Assembly: GCF_015752155.1 (NCBI RefSeq)
Contig: NZ_JADOVI010000004.1
Span: 124,001-188,000 of the forward strand
Direction of reading: 5' to 3'
Source: Cryobacterium sp. MP_M3
GTDB lineage: Bacteria; Actinomycetota; Actinomycetes; Actinomycetales; Microbacteriaceae
Length of the DNA stretch: 64,000 nt
Below are positions 50,885-58,367 of this stretch, piece by piece. The translations under genes and the position numbers were made by a program. Under the pieces are notes generated by a model that saw only the letters and a program-made list of their open reading frames with translations, did no database searches and was not told the DNA's origin. Positions within the stretch are counted from its first letter, which is position 1, and each line of letters begins with the position of its first letter.

Positions 50885-50939
50885 GAGTTGCGGAGAAGAC
50901 ACCTTCGCGGCCAATGGGAAGGTGCTTTCTCCGCAACTC
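50885..50939. terminator. 22-bp inverted repeat between convergent genes
   Basis: Arms 50885-50906 and 50918-50939 (outer part GAGTTGCGGAGAA) pair with two mismatches and an 11-base loop. It fills the gap between the DUF2236 stop and the membrane-protein stop, the latter being inside the right arm. A two-way terminator is likely; the arm sequence looks like a dispersed repeat. Confidence 0.65.
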
Positions 50940-51918
50940 AGCGGGCGAAGGCTGTACCACTCGATCGAGCCTGTGTGCGATGGCCGGCCCAGAGCACTAC
51001 GCCGGCGACGATGGAGGCCGCAACCATCAGGGACACCGCGGACACCACGACGACGACGTCCGGTCGCACGATCGACTGCCCGGCGAGCGCCTGGCCGGTC
51101 AGGAGGGCGAGCACCCCGAGGTAGAGCCCGATCACGACCCAGATCAGGCGAAACCGGGTGCGCGGCTCGGCGAGGGCCGGGATGCGCCTGGCCAGGAGTT
51201 CGAGCAGCAGCGCGGCCAGCGGGATCGCCTGCAGGGCGTGCATGCCGACGAAGTGCGGGATGCGCAGGTCGCCGGCCACTGTGCTCCAGCCGAGCAGCGG
51301 CAGGCCCGGCCCGCCGTCGGGCACGCCGACGGTGTGCGCGCCGGCGATGCCCTGGAAGCTGTCCCGCTGGGCCGCCGTCGGCCCGGTCATCAGGAAGGCG
51401 AGCCCCATCCCGGCCACCGCGACCAGGGCGCCGGCCCGGATGGCTAGCGACCGGGCCGGATCACCGAGGTCGGCCCGGAAGAGCAACACCGCCACGAGCA
51501 GCGCGATCGCCCAGACGATGACGATCGAGACGGCCATCACGCTCCAGAGCGCGGCATGGAACGGGGTCGTCACATTGAAGTGACTGGTCACGCCGGCGGC
51601 CGCAGCCCCGACGATGACGATCATCTCGACGGTCAGGAAGACCGCGGTGATGGTTCCGGCCCACCAGGCGAGCCGCCGGCCGCGCCTCAGCAAGCCGAGC
51701 AGCCAGGACAGCGTGAGCGAATAGATGAGGATCGACACCGCGAACTTGAGCGGCTTGGCCCAGAGCGGCGCGCCCGTGAGCGTGCGCGGGTCGACGAGGA
51801 GACCGACGACCCCGACCAGGGTGACTGCGGCCATGGCCAGTGCCAGCCAGAGCAATGGGCGGTGCCAGGTGACGGTGCGGGGACTCGGCCAGGACGGGCT
51901 GGACGACTGTGTGGACAT
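50938..51918 (-). CDS. Multi-pass membrane protein of unknown function
   Basis: A 326-residue protein with seven to eight hydrophobic helices, from about residues 24-45 to the C-terminus. A central loop between helices five and six has the distinctive FQGIAGAHTVGVPDGGPG and IPHFVGMHALQAIPL with His residues near the membrane face, which may bind metal or haem. It lies two bases after the merR stop, so they share one mRNA. ATG 51918 has AAGGAG at five bases; the GTG at 51924 would be too near. Related proteins occur in actinobacteria without a name. Confidence 0.78.
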   Translation of the reverse strand: MSTQSSSPSWPSPRTVTWHRPLLWLALAMAAVTLVGVVGLLVDPRTLTGAPLWAKPLKFAVSILIYSLTLSWLLGLLRRGRRLAWWAGTITAVFLTVEMIVIVGAAAAGVTSHFNVTTPFHAALWSVMAVSIVIVWAIALLVAVLLFRADLGDPARSLAIRAGALVAVAGMGLAFLMTGPTAAQRDSFQGIAGAHTVGVPDGGPGLPLLGWSTVAGDLRIPHFVGMHALQAIPLAALLLELLARRIPALAEPRTRFRLIWVVIGLYLGVLALLTGQALAGQSIVRPDVVVVVSAVSLMVAASIVAGVVLWAGHRTQARSSGTAFAR

Positions 51919-51920
51919 TC

Positions 51921-52589
51921 TCACTCCTTGGTCGTGGGGGTTTCCCGGTTCGGGGATGGTGCCGGTTCGGAGTCGGCTGAGCCTGAGTAGCGCAGCGAGG
52001 AGACGTGTTCCTGGGCGGCGCGGCGCAGGCCGGAGAAGAGTGCGTCGCCGAGCACCGTGCCGACCACGACCGTTTCGGCCTTGGCCTCCCGGCCGGGCAG
52101 CGCGTCGACCTCGTCGAGGTCGGCCTCCGCGACGAGCAACGCGGCGGCCGCATAGCCGGCGAACCAGCCGCGATGGTCGACGTGCCCGATCTCCTCGAAG
52201 GTCTCGAGCACGCTCGCTGCGGCCAGCCGGCCGGGATTGGTCTCCGACACGCGCCAGCCGGCCAGCAGGGCGTCGACCCTGGCGAGGGCGCCGGCATCGA
52301 TGGTGGCCGGGTCGAGGTCGGCGGAAACCGACCGCTGGGCGATCTCGAACGTCTCCGGCAGGGGCAGTTCGGAGTCGATCGCCTCGATCACCCGGCGGGC
52401 GGCCGCCACGCTCAGCCCGCCGACGTCGATCAGCCCGTGGATCAGACGGATGCGCCGCAGGTGAACCGCGTCATACCGCGCCTGGTTCGGGCTGGAGCGT
52501 TCCCCTCCCGGGAGCAGGTTCTCCCGCAGGTAGAACTTGATCGTCGCGACCGGCGTGTCGCTCGCCGCGCTCAACTGGGACATCTTCAT
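51921..52589 (-). CDS. MerR family transcriptional regulator
   Basis: A 222-residue regulator. The winged helix-turn-helix is at residues 1-70 (SQLSAASDTPVATIKFYLR then NQARYDAVHLRRIRLI). A long C-terminal region (about 75-222) is helical, with no Cys metal site, so it probably senses an organic ligand. No ribosome site precedes ATG 52589, and TACGCT is seven bases upstream. It is followed by a membrane protein gene, its likely target and partner. Confidence 0.88.
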   Translation of the reverse strand: MKMSQLSAASDTPVATIKFYLRENLLPGGERSSPNQARYDAVHLRRIRLIHGLIDVGGLSVAAARRVIEAIDSELPLPETFEIAQRSVSADLDPATIDAGALARVDALLAGWRVSETNPGRLAAASVLETFEEIGHVDHRGWFAGYAAAALLVAEADLDEVDALPGREAKAETVVVGTVLGDALFSGLRRAAQEHVSSLRYSGSADSEPAPSPNRETPTTKE

Positions 52590-52626
52590 GGTCGATAGCG
52601 TAACTATCGGATAGCGCCGCTGTCTA
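52590..52626 (-). promoter_or_regulatory. merR promoter with operator inside the spacer
   Basis: On the minus strand TAGACA (52621-52626) and TACGCT (52597-52602) are 18 bases apart. The spacer holds the perfect dyad CTATC-C-GATAG (52604-52614). A second dyad CGATAG-N5-CTATCG (52593-52609) covers the -10. An operator between -35 and -10 with a long spacer is the classic MerR layout. Confidence 0.65.
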
Positions 52627-52669
52627 TAGTTTTTCCCGGCCCGGCCCGGCCCGGGCCAGCCCGCAGCCG

Positions 52670-53995
52670 CTACCGTTCGGGGGCGAAGAACGCGCCGATC
52701 GCCGCGGACAGGGCGACCGGGTCGTTCACGTGGCACAGCTCGCGGGCCGAGTGCATCGAGAGCAGCGGGATGCCGACGTCCACGGTGCGGATGCCGAGCC
52801 GCGTCGCCGTCAGCGGCCCGATGGTCGAGCCGCACGGCACAGTGTTGTTCGACACGAACTCCTGGTACTCGACCCCGGCCGCCGCGCAGGTGCGGGCCCA
52901 GAGCGCGGCGCCGGCGGCATCCGTGGCGTAGCGCTGCGTCGCGTTGATCTTGAGCAGCGGCCCGCTCCCGGCGATGGGCAGGTTCGCCGTGTCGTGCTTC
53001 TCCGGGTAGTTCGGGTGCACGGAGTGGCCGGCGTCGGCCGACACGCACCAGGAGTCGGCGTACGCCCGCAGGCGCTGGCTGACGGATGCCCCGAGCCCGG
53101 CCCCGATCCGGGTCAGGATGTCGCCCAGCAGCGGGCCGCTCGCCCCCGAGCGGGTCTGGGAGCCGAGTTCCTCGTGGTCGAAGGCGGCCAGCACGCTGAT
53201 CTGCCCGGAGCCGCCCTGCGAGGAGACCTGCGCCGGGTCGCCGGCCGCCAGGAGCGCGACGAGGCCGGCGTGCACCGAGGACAGGTTGTCCATCCGCCCG
53301 GCGGCGAAGAGGGCCAGGTCCTGGCCGAACCGGGCCGGAGCCTGGCTGTCGGCGGTGAGCAGGTCGTAGCCGGCGACCTCCGCCCCCGTCAGCCCGGCCA
53401 GGCCGGCCAGGTGCCCGACCAGGTCGGCCTGGGCCAGGTCGCCGACGCCGAAGACCGGGGTCAGGTGGCGCTGGCGATCGAGGGTGAGGCCCGTGTTCGC
53501 GTCCCGGTCGAGGTGGATCGCGAGCTGCGGGATGCGCAGGAACGGGCCGGTTCGCACGAGATGCTCGACGCCGTCCCGGGTGACGAGCCGGCCGGCGAGC
53601 TCGAGTTCGCGGTCGAGCCAGGAGTTGAGCAGCGGGCCGCCGTAGACCTCGACGCCCGCCTGCAACCAGCCGTGCGAGCCGATCGTGGGCCTGGGCTTGA
53701 GCTTGAAACCGGGCGAGTCGGTGTGGGCACCGAGGATCCGGAACGGCGTCGTCGGCCCGGCGCCCGCCGGCTGCAGCCAGGCGACCATGGCGCCGTCGCG
53801 CACGACATAGCGCCGGCCGGGCTCGGCCGGCCACTCGTCCGACTCGCTCAGCCGGGTGAAACCGCCCTCGTCCAGGCGCCGGGCGGCCTCAGCCGCCGCG
53901 TGGTACGACGACGGCGACGCCGTGATAAACCGGGCGAAGTCGTCGATGTACGCTGTGGTCGAGGCCGCGGTGTCGCTGGGCGCTGTGGAGGTCAT
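52670..53995 (-). CDS. M18 family aminopeptidase
   Basis: A 441-residue cytosolic metallopeptidase releasing N-terminal residues, preferring acidic ones in characterised members. Zinc-site and catalytic segments are ILGAHTDSPGFKLKP (about 88-102), GRMDNLSSVHAG, AAFDHEELGSQT and DAGHSVHPNYPEKH near the C-terminus. Length and motifs match the ApeB/aspartyl-aminopeptidase group. It is divergent from the GH65 gene over 60 bases; the ATG at 53995 has no clear ribosome site. Confidence 0.93.
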   Translation of the reverse strand: MTSTAPSDTAASTTAYIDDFARFITASPSSYHAAAEAARRLDEGGFTRLSESDEWPAEPGRRYVVRDGAMVAWLQPAGAGPTTPFRILGAHTDSPGFKLKPRPTIGSHGWLQAGVEVYGGPLLNSWLDRELELAGRLVTRDGVEHLVRTGPFLRIPQLAIHLDRDANTGLTLDRQRHLTPVFGVGDLAQADLVGHLAGLAGLTGAEVAGYDLLTADSQAPARFGQDLALFAAGRMDNLSSVHAGLVALLAAGDPAQVSSQGGSGQISVLAAFDHEELGSQTRSGASGPLLGDILTRIGAGLGASVSQRLRAYADSWCVSADAGHSVHPNYPEKHDTANLPIAGSGPLLKINATQRYATDAAGAALWARTCAAAGVEYQEFVSNNTVPCGSTIGPLTATRLGIRTVDVGIPLLSMHSARELCHVNDPVALSAAIGAFFAPER

Positions 53996-54055
53996 GGGTC
54001 AATCCAACCACCCGCGGGCGGGCATGGTGGCCGCGGTGCGAGCGAAGGGACTGGC

Positions 54056-56539
54056 ATGGACTCGACGACGAGCCGGGCCGGCGCCGAGCCCGAGGGCCGC
54101 ACTGAGGGCCGCTCCGAGGGCCGCTCCCCCGCAGCCGCCGACGATCCCTGGCTGCTCGGCTTCGACGGCTTCGACCCGGAGGCCGAGGGCCGCCGCGAAG
54201 CCCTGTGCACGCTCGGAAACGGCTATTGGGGCACCCGCGGCGCCGCCCCGGAATGCGCCGCGGATGCCGTGCACTACCCCGGCACGTACCTCGCCGGCGT
54301 CTACAATCCGTTGCACACCGACCTCGGCGAGCACTCTCGCGACGATGAGCACATGGTCAACGCCCCGAATTGGCTGCCGCTCGGCTTCCGGTTCGCCGGC
54401 GGCGAGTGGTTCCGGCCCGGCAGCCCCGAGGTTTTGGACTACCGGCAGGAACTCGACCTGCGGCGCGGGGTGCTCACCCGGTTCGTGCGGATCCGGGACC
54501 TGGCCGGGCACACCAGCACGGTCACCTCGCTCCGGTTCGTCTCCCAGGCCGCGCCGCACCTCGCGGTGCTCGAGACCACGTTCGAGGCGGAGGACTGGAG
54601 CGGCCCGGTCACCGTGCGGGCCGGCATCGACGGCCGGGTCGCCAACCGGAATGTGGTCGCCGATGCGCTGCTGGCCGCCGGCCACCTCGTCGCCTGCAGC
54701 ACCGAGCAGGTCACCGCCGACACCGTGCTGCTGCAGATGGAGACCACCCGCTCCGGCGTGCAAATCGCCATGGGCGCCCGCACCCGGGCGTTCGCGGGCG
54801 ACCGTCCGCTCACCCCTGAGCGCCGGTTCGAGAGCGACCCGGCCGGCTGGGTCGCGCAGGAGTTCGACCTGCTGCTTGAACCGGGGCATCCGGTGCGGGT
54901 CGAGAAGACGGTCGCGGTGAGCACGTCCCGGGACCGGGCCGTGCTGTCCGCCCCGGCCGCCGTCACCACCTGGCTGGAGCGGGCGGCCGACCCGGCCGAA
55001 CTCCTCGCCGCCCACGAACGGGAATGGGAGGGGCTCTGGGACGAGTTCGCGGTGAACCTGAAGAGCGGCGACCACCAGGCGCTCGCGCTCAACCTGAACA
55101 CCTTCCACGTGCTGCAGACCCTCGCGGGCGTGGACGCGGACCTGGATGCGGGGGTGCCGGCGAGGGGTCTCAGCGGAGAGGGCTACCGCGGGCATGTCTT
55201 CTGGGACGAGACGTTCGTCTACCCGATGCTCACCCTCCGCCGGCCCGACCTGAGCCGGGCGCTGCTCGGCTACCGGTACCGGCGTCTGAACGAGGCACGG
55301 GCCGCGGCCCGGGCGGCCGGGTTCACCGGCGCGATGTTCCCGTGGCAGAGCGGCATCGACGGGCGGGAAGTGACCCCTGCCGAACTGTTCAATCCGCGCT
55401 CGGGCCGCTGGCTGCCGGACAACTCCTACAAACAACGGCACGTCGGCCTGGCCATCGCCTACAGCGTATGGAAGTACTACCAGGCCACCGGCGACGCCGA
55501 CTTCCTCGTGCACCAGGGCGCGGAGCTCATCCTCGAGATCGCCCGCTTCTTCGCCTCCCTCACCACCCACGACCGGTCCGAGGACCGCTACGACATCGAC
55601 GGGGTGATGGGACCGGACGAGTTCCACGACGGCCCGCCGGGGGCACCGGGTGCCGGGCTGCGCAACAACACCTACACGAATGTGATGACGGCGTGGGTGC
55701 TCGGCCGGGCGGTCGAGACGGTGGCCCTGCTGGCCGGGCGCAATTGCCGCCCGCTCTGGAACCGCCTCCGCCTGCGCCCGGACGAGGTGGACGGCTGGGA
55801 ACGAATCAGCCGACGGATGCGGGTGCCGTTCCACTCCGACGGGGTGCCCAGCCAGTTCGACGGCTACGAGGACCTCCCTGAGTTCGACTGGGCGGGGTAC
55901 CGGGAGCGCTATGGCGACCTGGGCAGGCTCGACCTGATCCTCAATGCGGAGGGCGACAGCACCAACAACTACCGGCTCTCCAAACAGGCCGACGTGCTCA
56001 TGCTGCTCTACCTGTTCTCGGCCGAGGAGCTGCGTGAACAGCTCGAGGCGCTCGGCTATGAGTTGTCCCCGGAGGCCGTCGTGCGCACGGTGGACTTCTA
56101 CAGCATTCGCTCCACCCACGGGTCGACGTTGAGCAACGTGGTGCACTCGTGGGTGGAGGCTCGTCGCGATCGGGAACGGTCCTGGCAGTTCCTCGGCCGG
56201 GCACTGGCGAGCGGCCTCGCCGACATCCAGGGCGACACCACGCACGAGGGCATCCACCTCGGGGCGATGGCCGGCTCCGTCGACATGGTGCTCCGCTGCT
56301 ACAGCGGCCTGGAGATCAGGGACGACGTGCTCTGGCTCCACCCGGTGCTCCCCGCCGAGCTGGACGAGGTGGCCTTCAGCATCAACTATCGTGACCAGCC
56401 GATCCGGCTCGAGCTCACCCCGGCCACCCTGCGAGTCCGGCTGCGGGCGGGAGGAGCGGCACCGATCACGGTGCGGGTGGAGGGACGGGAGGCCCGGCTC
56501 TCGCCCGGCGAGAGCCGGGACTTCCCGCTCGGCGGTTGA
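54056..56539 (+). CDS. Glycoside hydrolase family 65 protein (disaccharide phosphorylase type)
   Basis: An 827-residue protein. An N-terminal beta-sandwich, helical linker, (alpha/alpha)6 barrel and C-terminal beta domain fit family 65. The catalytic acid Glu is in GVMGPDEFHDG (about residue 520), with the following GLRNNTYTNVMTAW; phosphate-site residues appear around STHGSTLSNVVHS. Such enzymes split alpha-glucobioses with phosphate into beta-glucose 1-phosphate and glucose; trehalose, maltose and kojibiose types exist and the sequence does not settle which. AAGGGA precedes ATG 54056. A repetitive EGR-rich N-terminal tail (about 12-25) is disordered. Confidence 0.88.
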   Translation: MDSTTSRAGAEPEGRTEGRSEGRSPAAADDPWLLGFDGFDPEAEGRREALCTLGNGYWGTRGAAPECAADAVHYPGTYLAGVYNPLHTDLGEHSRDDEHMVNAPNWLPLGFRFAGGEWFRPGSPEVLDYRQELDLRRGVLTRFVRIRDLAGHTSTVTSLRFVSQAAPHLAVLETTFEAEDWSGPVTVRAGIDGRVANRNVVADALLAAGHLVACSTEQVTADTVLLQMETTRSGVQIAMGARTRAFAGDRPLTPERRFESDPAGWVAQEFDLLLEPGHPVRVEKTVAVSTSRDRAVLSAPAAVTTWLERAADPAELLAAHEREWEGLWDEFAVNLKSGDHQALALNLNTFHVLQTLAGVDADLDAGVPARGLSGEGYRGHVFWDETFVYPMLTLRRPDLSRALLGYRYRRLNEARAAARAAGFTGAMFPWQSGIDGREVTPAELFNPRSGRWLPDNSYKQRHVGLAIAYSVWKYYQATGDADFLVHQGAELILEIARFFASLTTHDRSEDRYDIDGVMGPDEFHDGPPGAPGAGLRNNTYTNVMTAWVLGRAVETVALLAGRNCRPLWNRLRLRPDEVDGWERISRRMRVPFHSDGVPSQFDGYEDLPEFDWAGYRERYGDLGRLDLILNAEGDSTNNYRLSKQADVLMLLYLFSAEELREQLEALGYELSPEAVVRTVDFYSIRSTHGSTLSNVVHSWVEARRDRERSWQFLGRALASGLADIQGDTTHEGIHLGAMAGSVDMVLRCYSGLEIRDDVLWLHPVLPAELDEVAFSINYRDQPIRLELTPATLRVRLRAGGAAPITVRVEGREARLSPGESRDFPLGG

Positions 56540-56553
56540 CGGCATCCGTTGCG

Positions 56554-56569
56554 GCGCGCGGCCGCGCGC
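56554..56569. terminator. GC palindrome between GH65 and the next gene
   Basis: GCGCGCGGCCGCGCGC is a perfect 16-base palindrome in the 49-base convergent gap. It may help end both transcripts; without a loop or U-run this is weak. Confidence 0.3.
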
Positions 56570-56588
56570 GGGAGCCGGCCGGCAATTG

Positions 56589-57329
56589 TCAGTCGTAGTC
56601 CCGGGACTCGACGTCGGTCTGCAGGGCGGCACGGGCGAAGGCAGCCCCGCCGGGGGTGATCGTCCAGTGCCGGTAGTCGTCCGGGGTGCGCGCGAAGACC
56701 CCGAGCTGGTTGAGCAGCCGCCACTTGGGGGCGACCAGGGCCATCGCCACGTGGCTGGACAGCTGGGCGCCGTCGGGGGCCACCCAGCCCAGGGTCTCCA
56801 GGCCGAGGGCGAGCATCTGGGTGAAGAGTTCCGCCTCGTCGAAGCCGCGCCGGGCGATGAGCACGAGCAGCAGGTTGACCGCGTCGCTTTCGGCCGGGTT
56901 CCGGCTGATGTGGATGGTGCGCGCGAGATGCCACCACAGCTCCCGCGGAGCCTCGGCGAGCGCCCGGCCACGGCTGGTCAGCAGCAGCACGCCCTTGCTC
57001 ACCCGCAGCAGCCCGACCGACCGCAGGTGGGCGCGCAACTCGGCCAGCGGGAGCAGGTTGGACTCCCGGTTCGCCCCGGTCGGCCAGTCCCAGTCGAGTT
57101 CGGCCGACGCGGCCGCCACGACTGCGGGCGGCAGGTGGCCGGCCCTGGTGAGGCGGATGCCGTCGGCCCCGACCCGGCGCAGGATCCACCGCACCTGGCC
57201 GAGCATGCGCGTCATCGCCCGCTCGGGGAGCAGGATCGAATCGGTGACCCGCGCCTCGGCGACCACCAGCCGGAAGCCGGCGATGGCATCCGGGTGCATA
57301 CGGGTCTCGAGTTCCTGAATCACCTTCAC
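56589..57329 (-). CDS. Unknown protein resembling the C-terminal part of pRiA4b ORF-3-like proteins
   Basis: A 246-residue protein without signal or membrane helix. GIRLTRAGHLPPAVVAAASA and SNLLPLAELRAHLRSVGLLR then LLTSRGRALAEAPRELWWHLA look like two winged-helix-like parts; this arrangement occurs after the pRiA4b ORF-3 domain in larger actinobacterial proteins, but that domain itself is absent here. GTG 57329 follows TAGGCT by six bases. Function unknown; a nucleic-acid-binding role is a guess. Confidence 0.65.
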   Translation of the reverse strand: MKVIQELETRMHPDAIAGFRLVVAEARVTDSILLPERAMTRMLGQVRWILRRVGADGIRLTRAGHLPPAVVAAASAELDWDWPTGANRESNLLPLAELRAHLRSVGLLRVSKGVLLLTSRGRALAEAPRELWWHLARTIHISRNPAESDAVNLLLVLIARRGFDEAELFTQMLALGLETLGWVAPDGAQLSSHVAMALVAPKWRLLNQLGVFARTPDDYRHWTITPGGAAFARAALQTDVESRDYD

Positions 57330-57335
57330 GCTGCG

Positions 57336-57341
57336 AGCCTA
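57336..57341 (-). promoter_or_regulatory. -10 hexamer TAGGCT of the 56589-57329 gene
   Basis: TAGGCT (minus), CGCAGC, then GTG 57329: leaderless spacing. Confidence 0.45.
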
Positions 57342-57396
57342 GCGACGCCCGGCGCGGAGACGGCGCGACTCCCCGGCGGAGCACGGGTAACTGCCG

Positions 57397-57402
57397 TAGC
57401 CT
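57397..57402 (+). promoter_or_regulatory. -10 hexamer TAGCCT of the PPOX gene
   Basis: TAGCCT, TGCTGG, then ATG 57409: six-base spacing, no ribosome site. Confidence 0.5.
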
Positions 57403-57408
57403 TGCTGG

Positions 57409-57888
57409 ATGGCCAGAAGCATCGCAACCACCACCGTCGTCGACCAGGACGGCATGCTCGATTTCGTCCGGCCACGGCACCGGATGCTGCTGGCCACCAC
57501 CCGCGCCGACGGCCGCCCGCAGATCTCACCCGTGTCCGGCGGGGTCGACCCGTGGGGACGGATCGTGATCGCCTCCTACCCGGCCAGGGCCAAGACCCGC
57601 AACGCCGAACGGGACGTGCGCGCGTCCGTTCTCGTGCTCTCGGACGACTGGGACGGCGGCTGGATCCAGGTCGACGGTGACGCCGAGGTACTGCACATGC
57701 CCGAGGCGGCCGACGGCCTGGTCGAGTACTTCCGCTGCATCGCCGGCGAACACTCGGACTGGGCGGAGTACCGCGCGGCCATGGCGCTGCAGGACAAGTC
57801 CCTGATCCGCATCACGCCCACCCGGTGGAGCCCCATCGGCACCGGCGGCTTCCCGGCCGATGTGGCCGCCCGCCTCGACGCGGTTTAA
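57409..57888 (+). CDS. PPOX-class F420-dependent oxidoreductase
   Basis: A 159-residue split-barrel flavin/deazaflavin protein (TIGR03618-type). MLLATTRADGRPQISPVSGG (about 25-44) is the family's first strand pair, followed by ARAKTRNAERDVRASV with the basic residues that hold the cofactor phosphate, and WIQVDGDAEV. It should bind F420 (or FMN) and reduce an unidentified substrate. ATG 57409 appears leaderless. A 13-base direct repeat (CCGACGCGCTCAA at 57893 and 57911) lies just after the stop. Confidence 0.88.
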   Translation: MARSIATTTVVDQDGMLDFVRPRHRMLLATTRADGRPQISPVSGGVDPWGRIVIASYPARAKTRNAERDVRASVLVLSDDWDGGWIQVDGDAEVLHMPEAADGLVEYFRCIAGEHSDWAEYRAAMALQDKSLIRITPTRWSPIGTGGFPADVAARLDAV

Positions 57889-57919
57889 CTGTCCGACGCG
57901 CTCAAAGGGCCCGACGCGC

Positions 57920-58165
57920 TCAACCGTCTGTCCGCCGGGCACGCGCCTCGCGGTCGTCCTGGACGATCCACAGCGTGCCCAGGATGAAGAGCACCAGGGC
58001 TGCGGCGGCGGTCATCGCGACCCACGGCCAGAGCGCGAGCCGGTCCCAGCAGACCGTCGTTCCGGCGATGTAGATGAGCAACCCCACGTAGCTCAGGGTC
58101 CCCCGACGCGGCGTCGAGTACATGACCGTCACCGTGTCCGGCGTGAAAACCCGTCGACGCGTCAT
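57920..58165 (-). CDS. Small two-helix membrane protein
   Basis: An 81-residue protein with two hydrophobic helices (about 25-41 and 46-68) and basic ends (MTRRRVF and REARARRTDG), so both ends are likely cytosolic. One Cys lies in the short loop. It is convergent with the PPOX gene. No family recognised. The 58166-58367 gap upstream holds no gene or clear signal. Confidence 0.6.
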   Translation of the reverse strand: MTRRRVFTPDTVTVMYSTPRRGTLSYVGLLIYIAGTTVCWDRLALWPWVAMTAAAALVLFILGTLWIVQDDREARARRTDG

Positions 58166-58367
58166 GTCGTGCGTGTTCCGCCCGGATGGCCGGGCGCGGC
58201 GGTCGTCAGCGAGCGCATCATTCCCCCGAATGTTGAGAGCACAATCGATACTGCGCCAACATGCACGCTATGGCGGGTGCCGCCTTCGCCGCCATTCCCA
58301 GTTCAGGCGCCCGCAGGTCTGGGGGCACGTGGGGCGCACTGTCACCTGCGTCTGCAAGGCTGGGCCG

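Noticed and set aside
53999..56971. 990-codon minus-strand open frame opposite the GH65 gene
   Set aside because: The plus strand encodes a clear GH65 enzyme; the opposite frame has no domain and is low in complexity.
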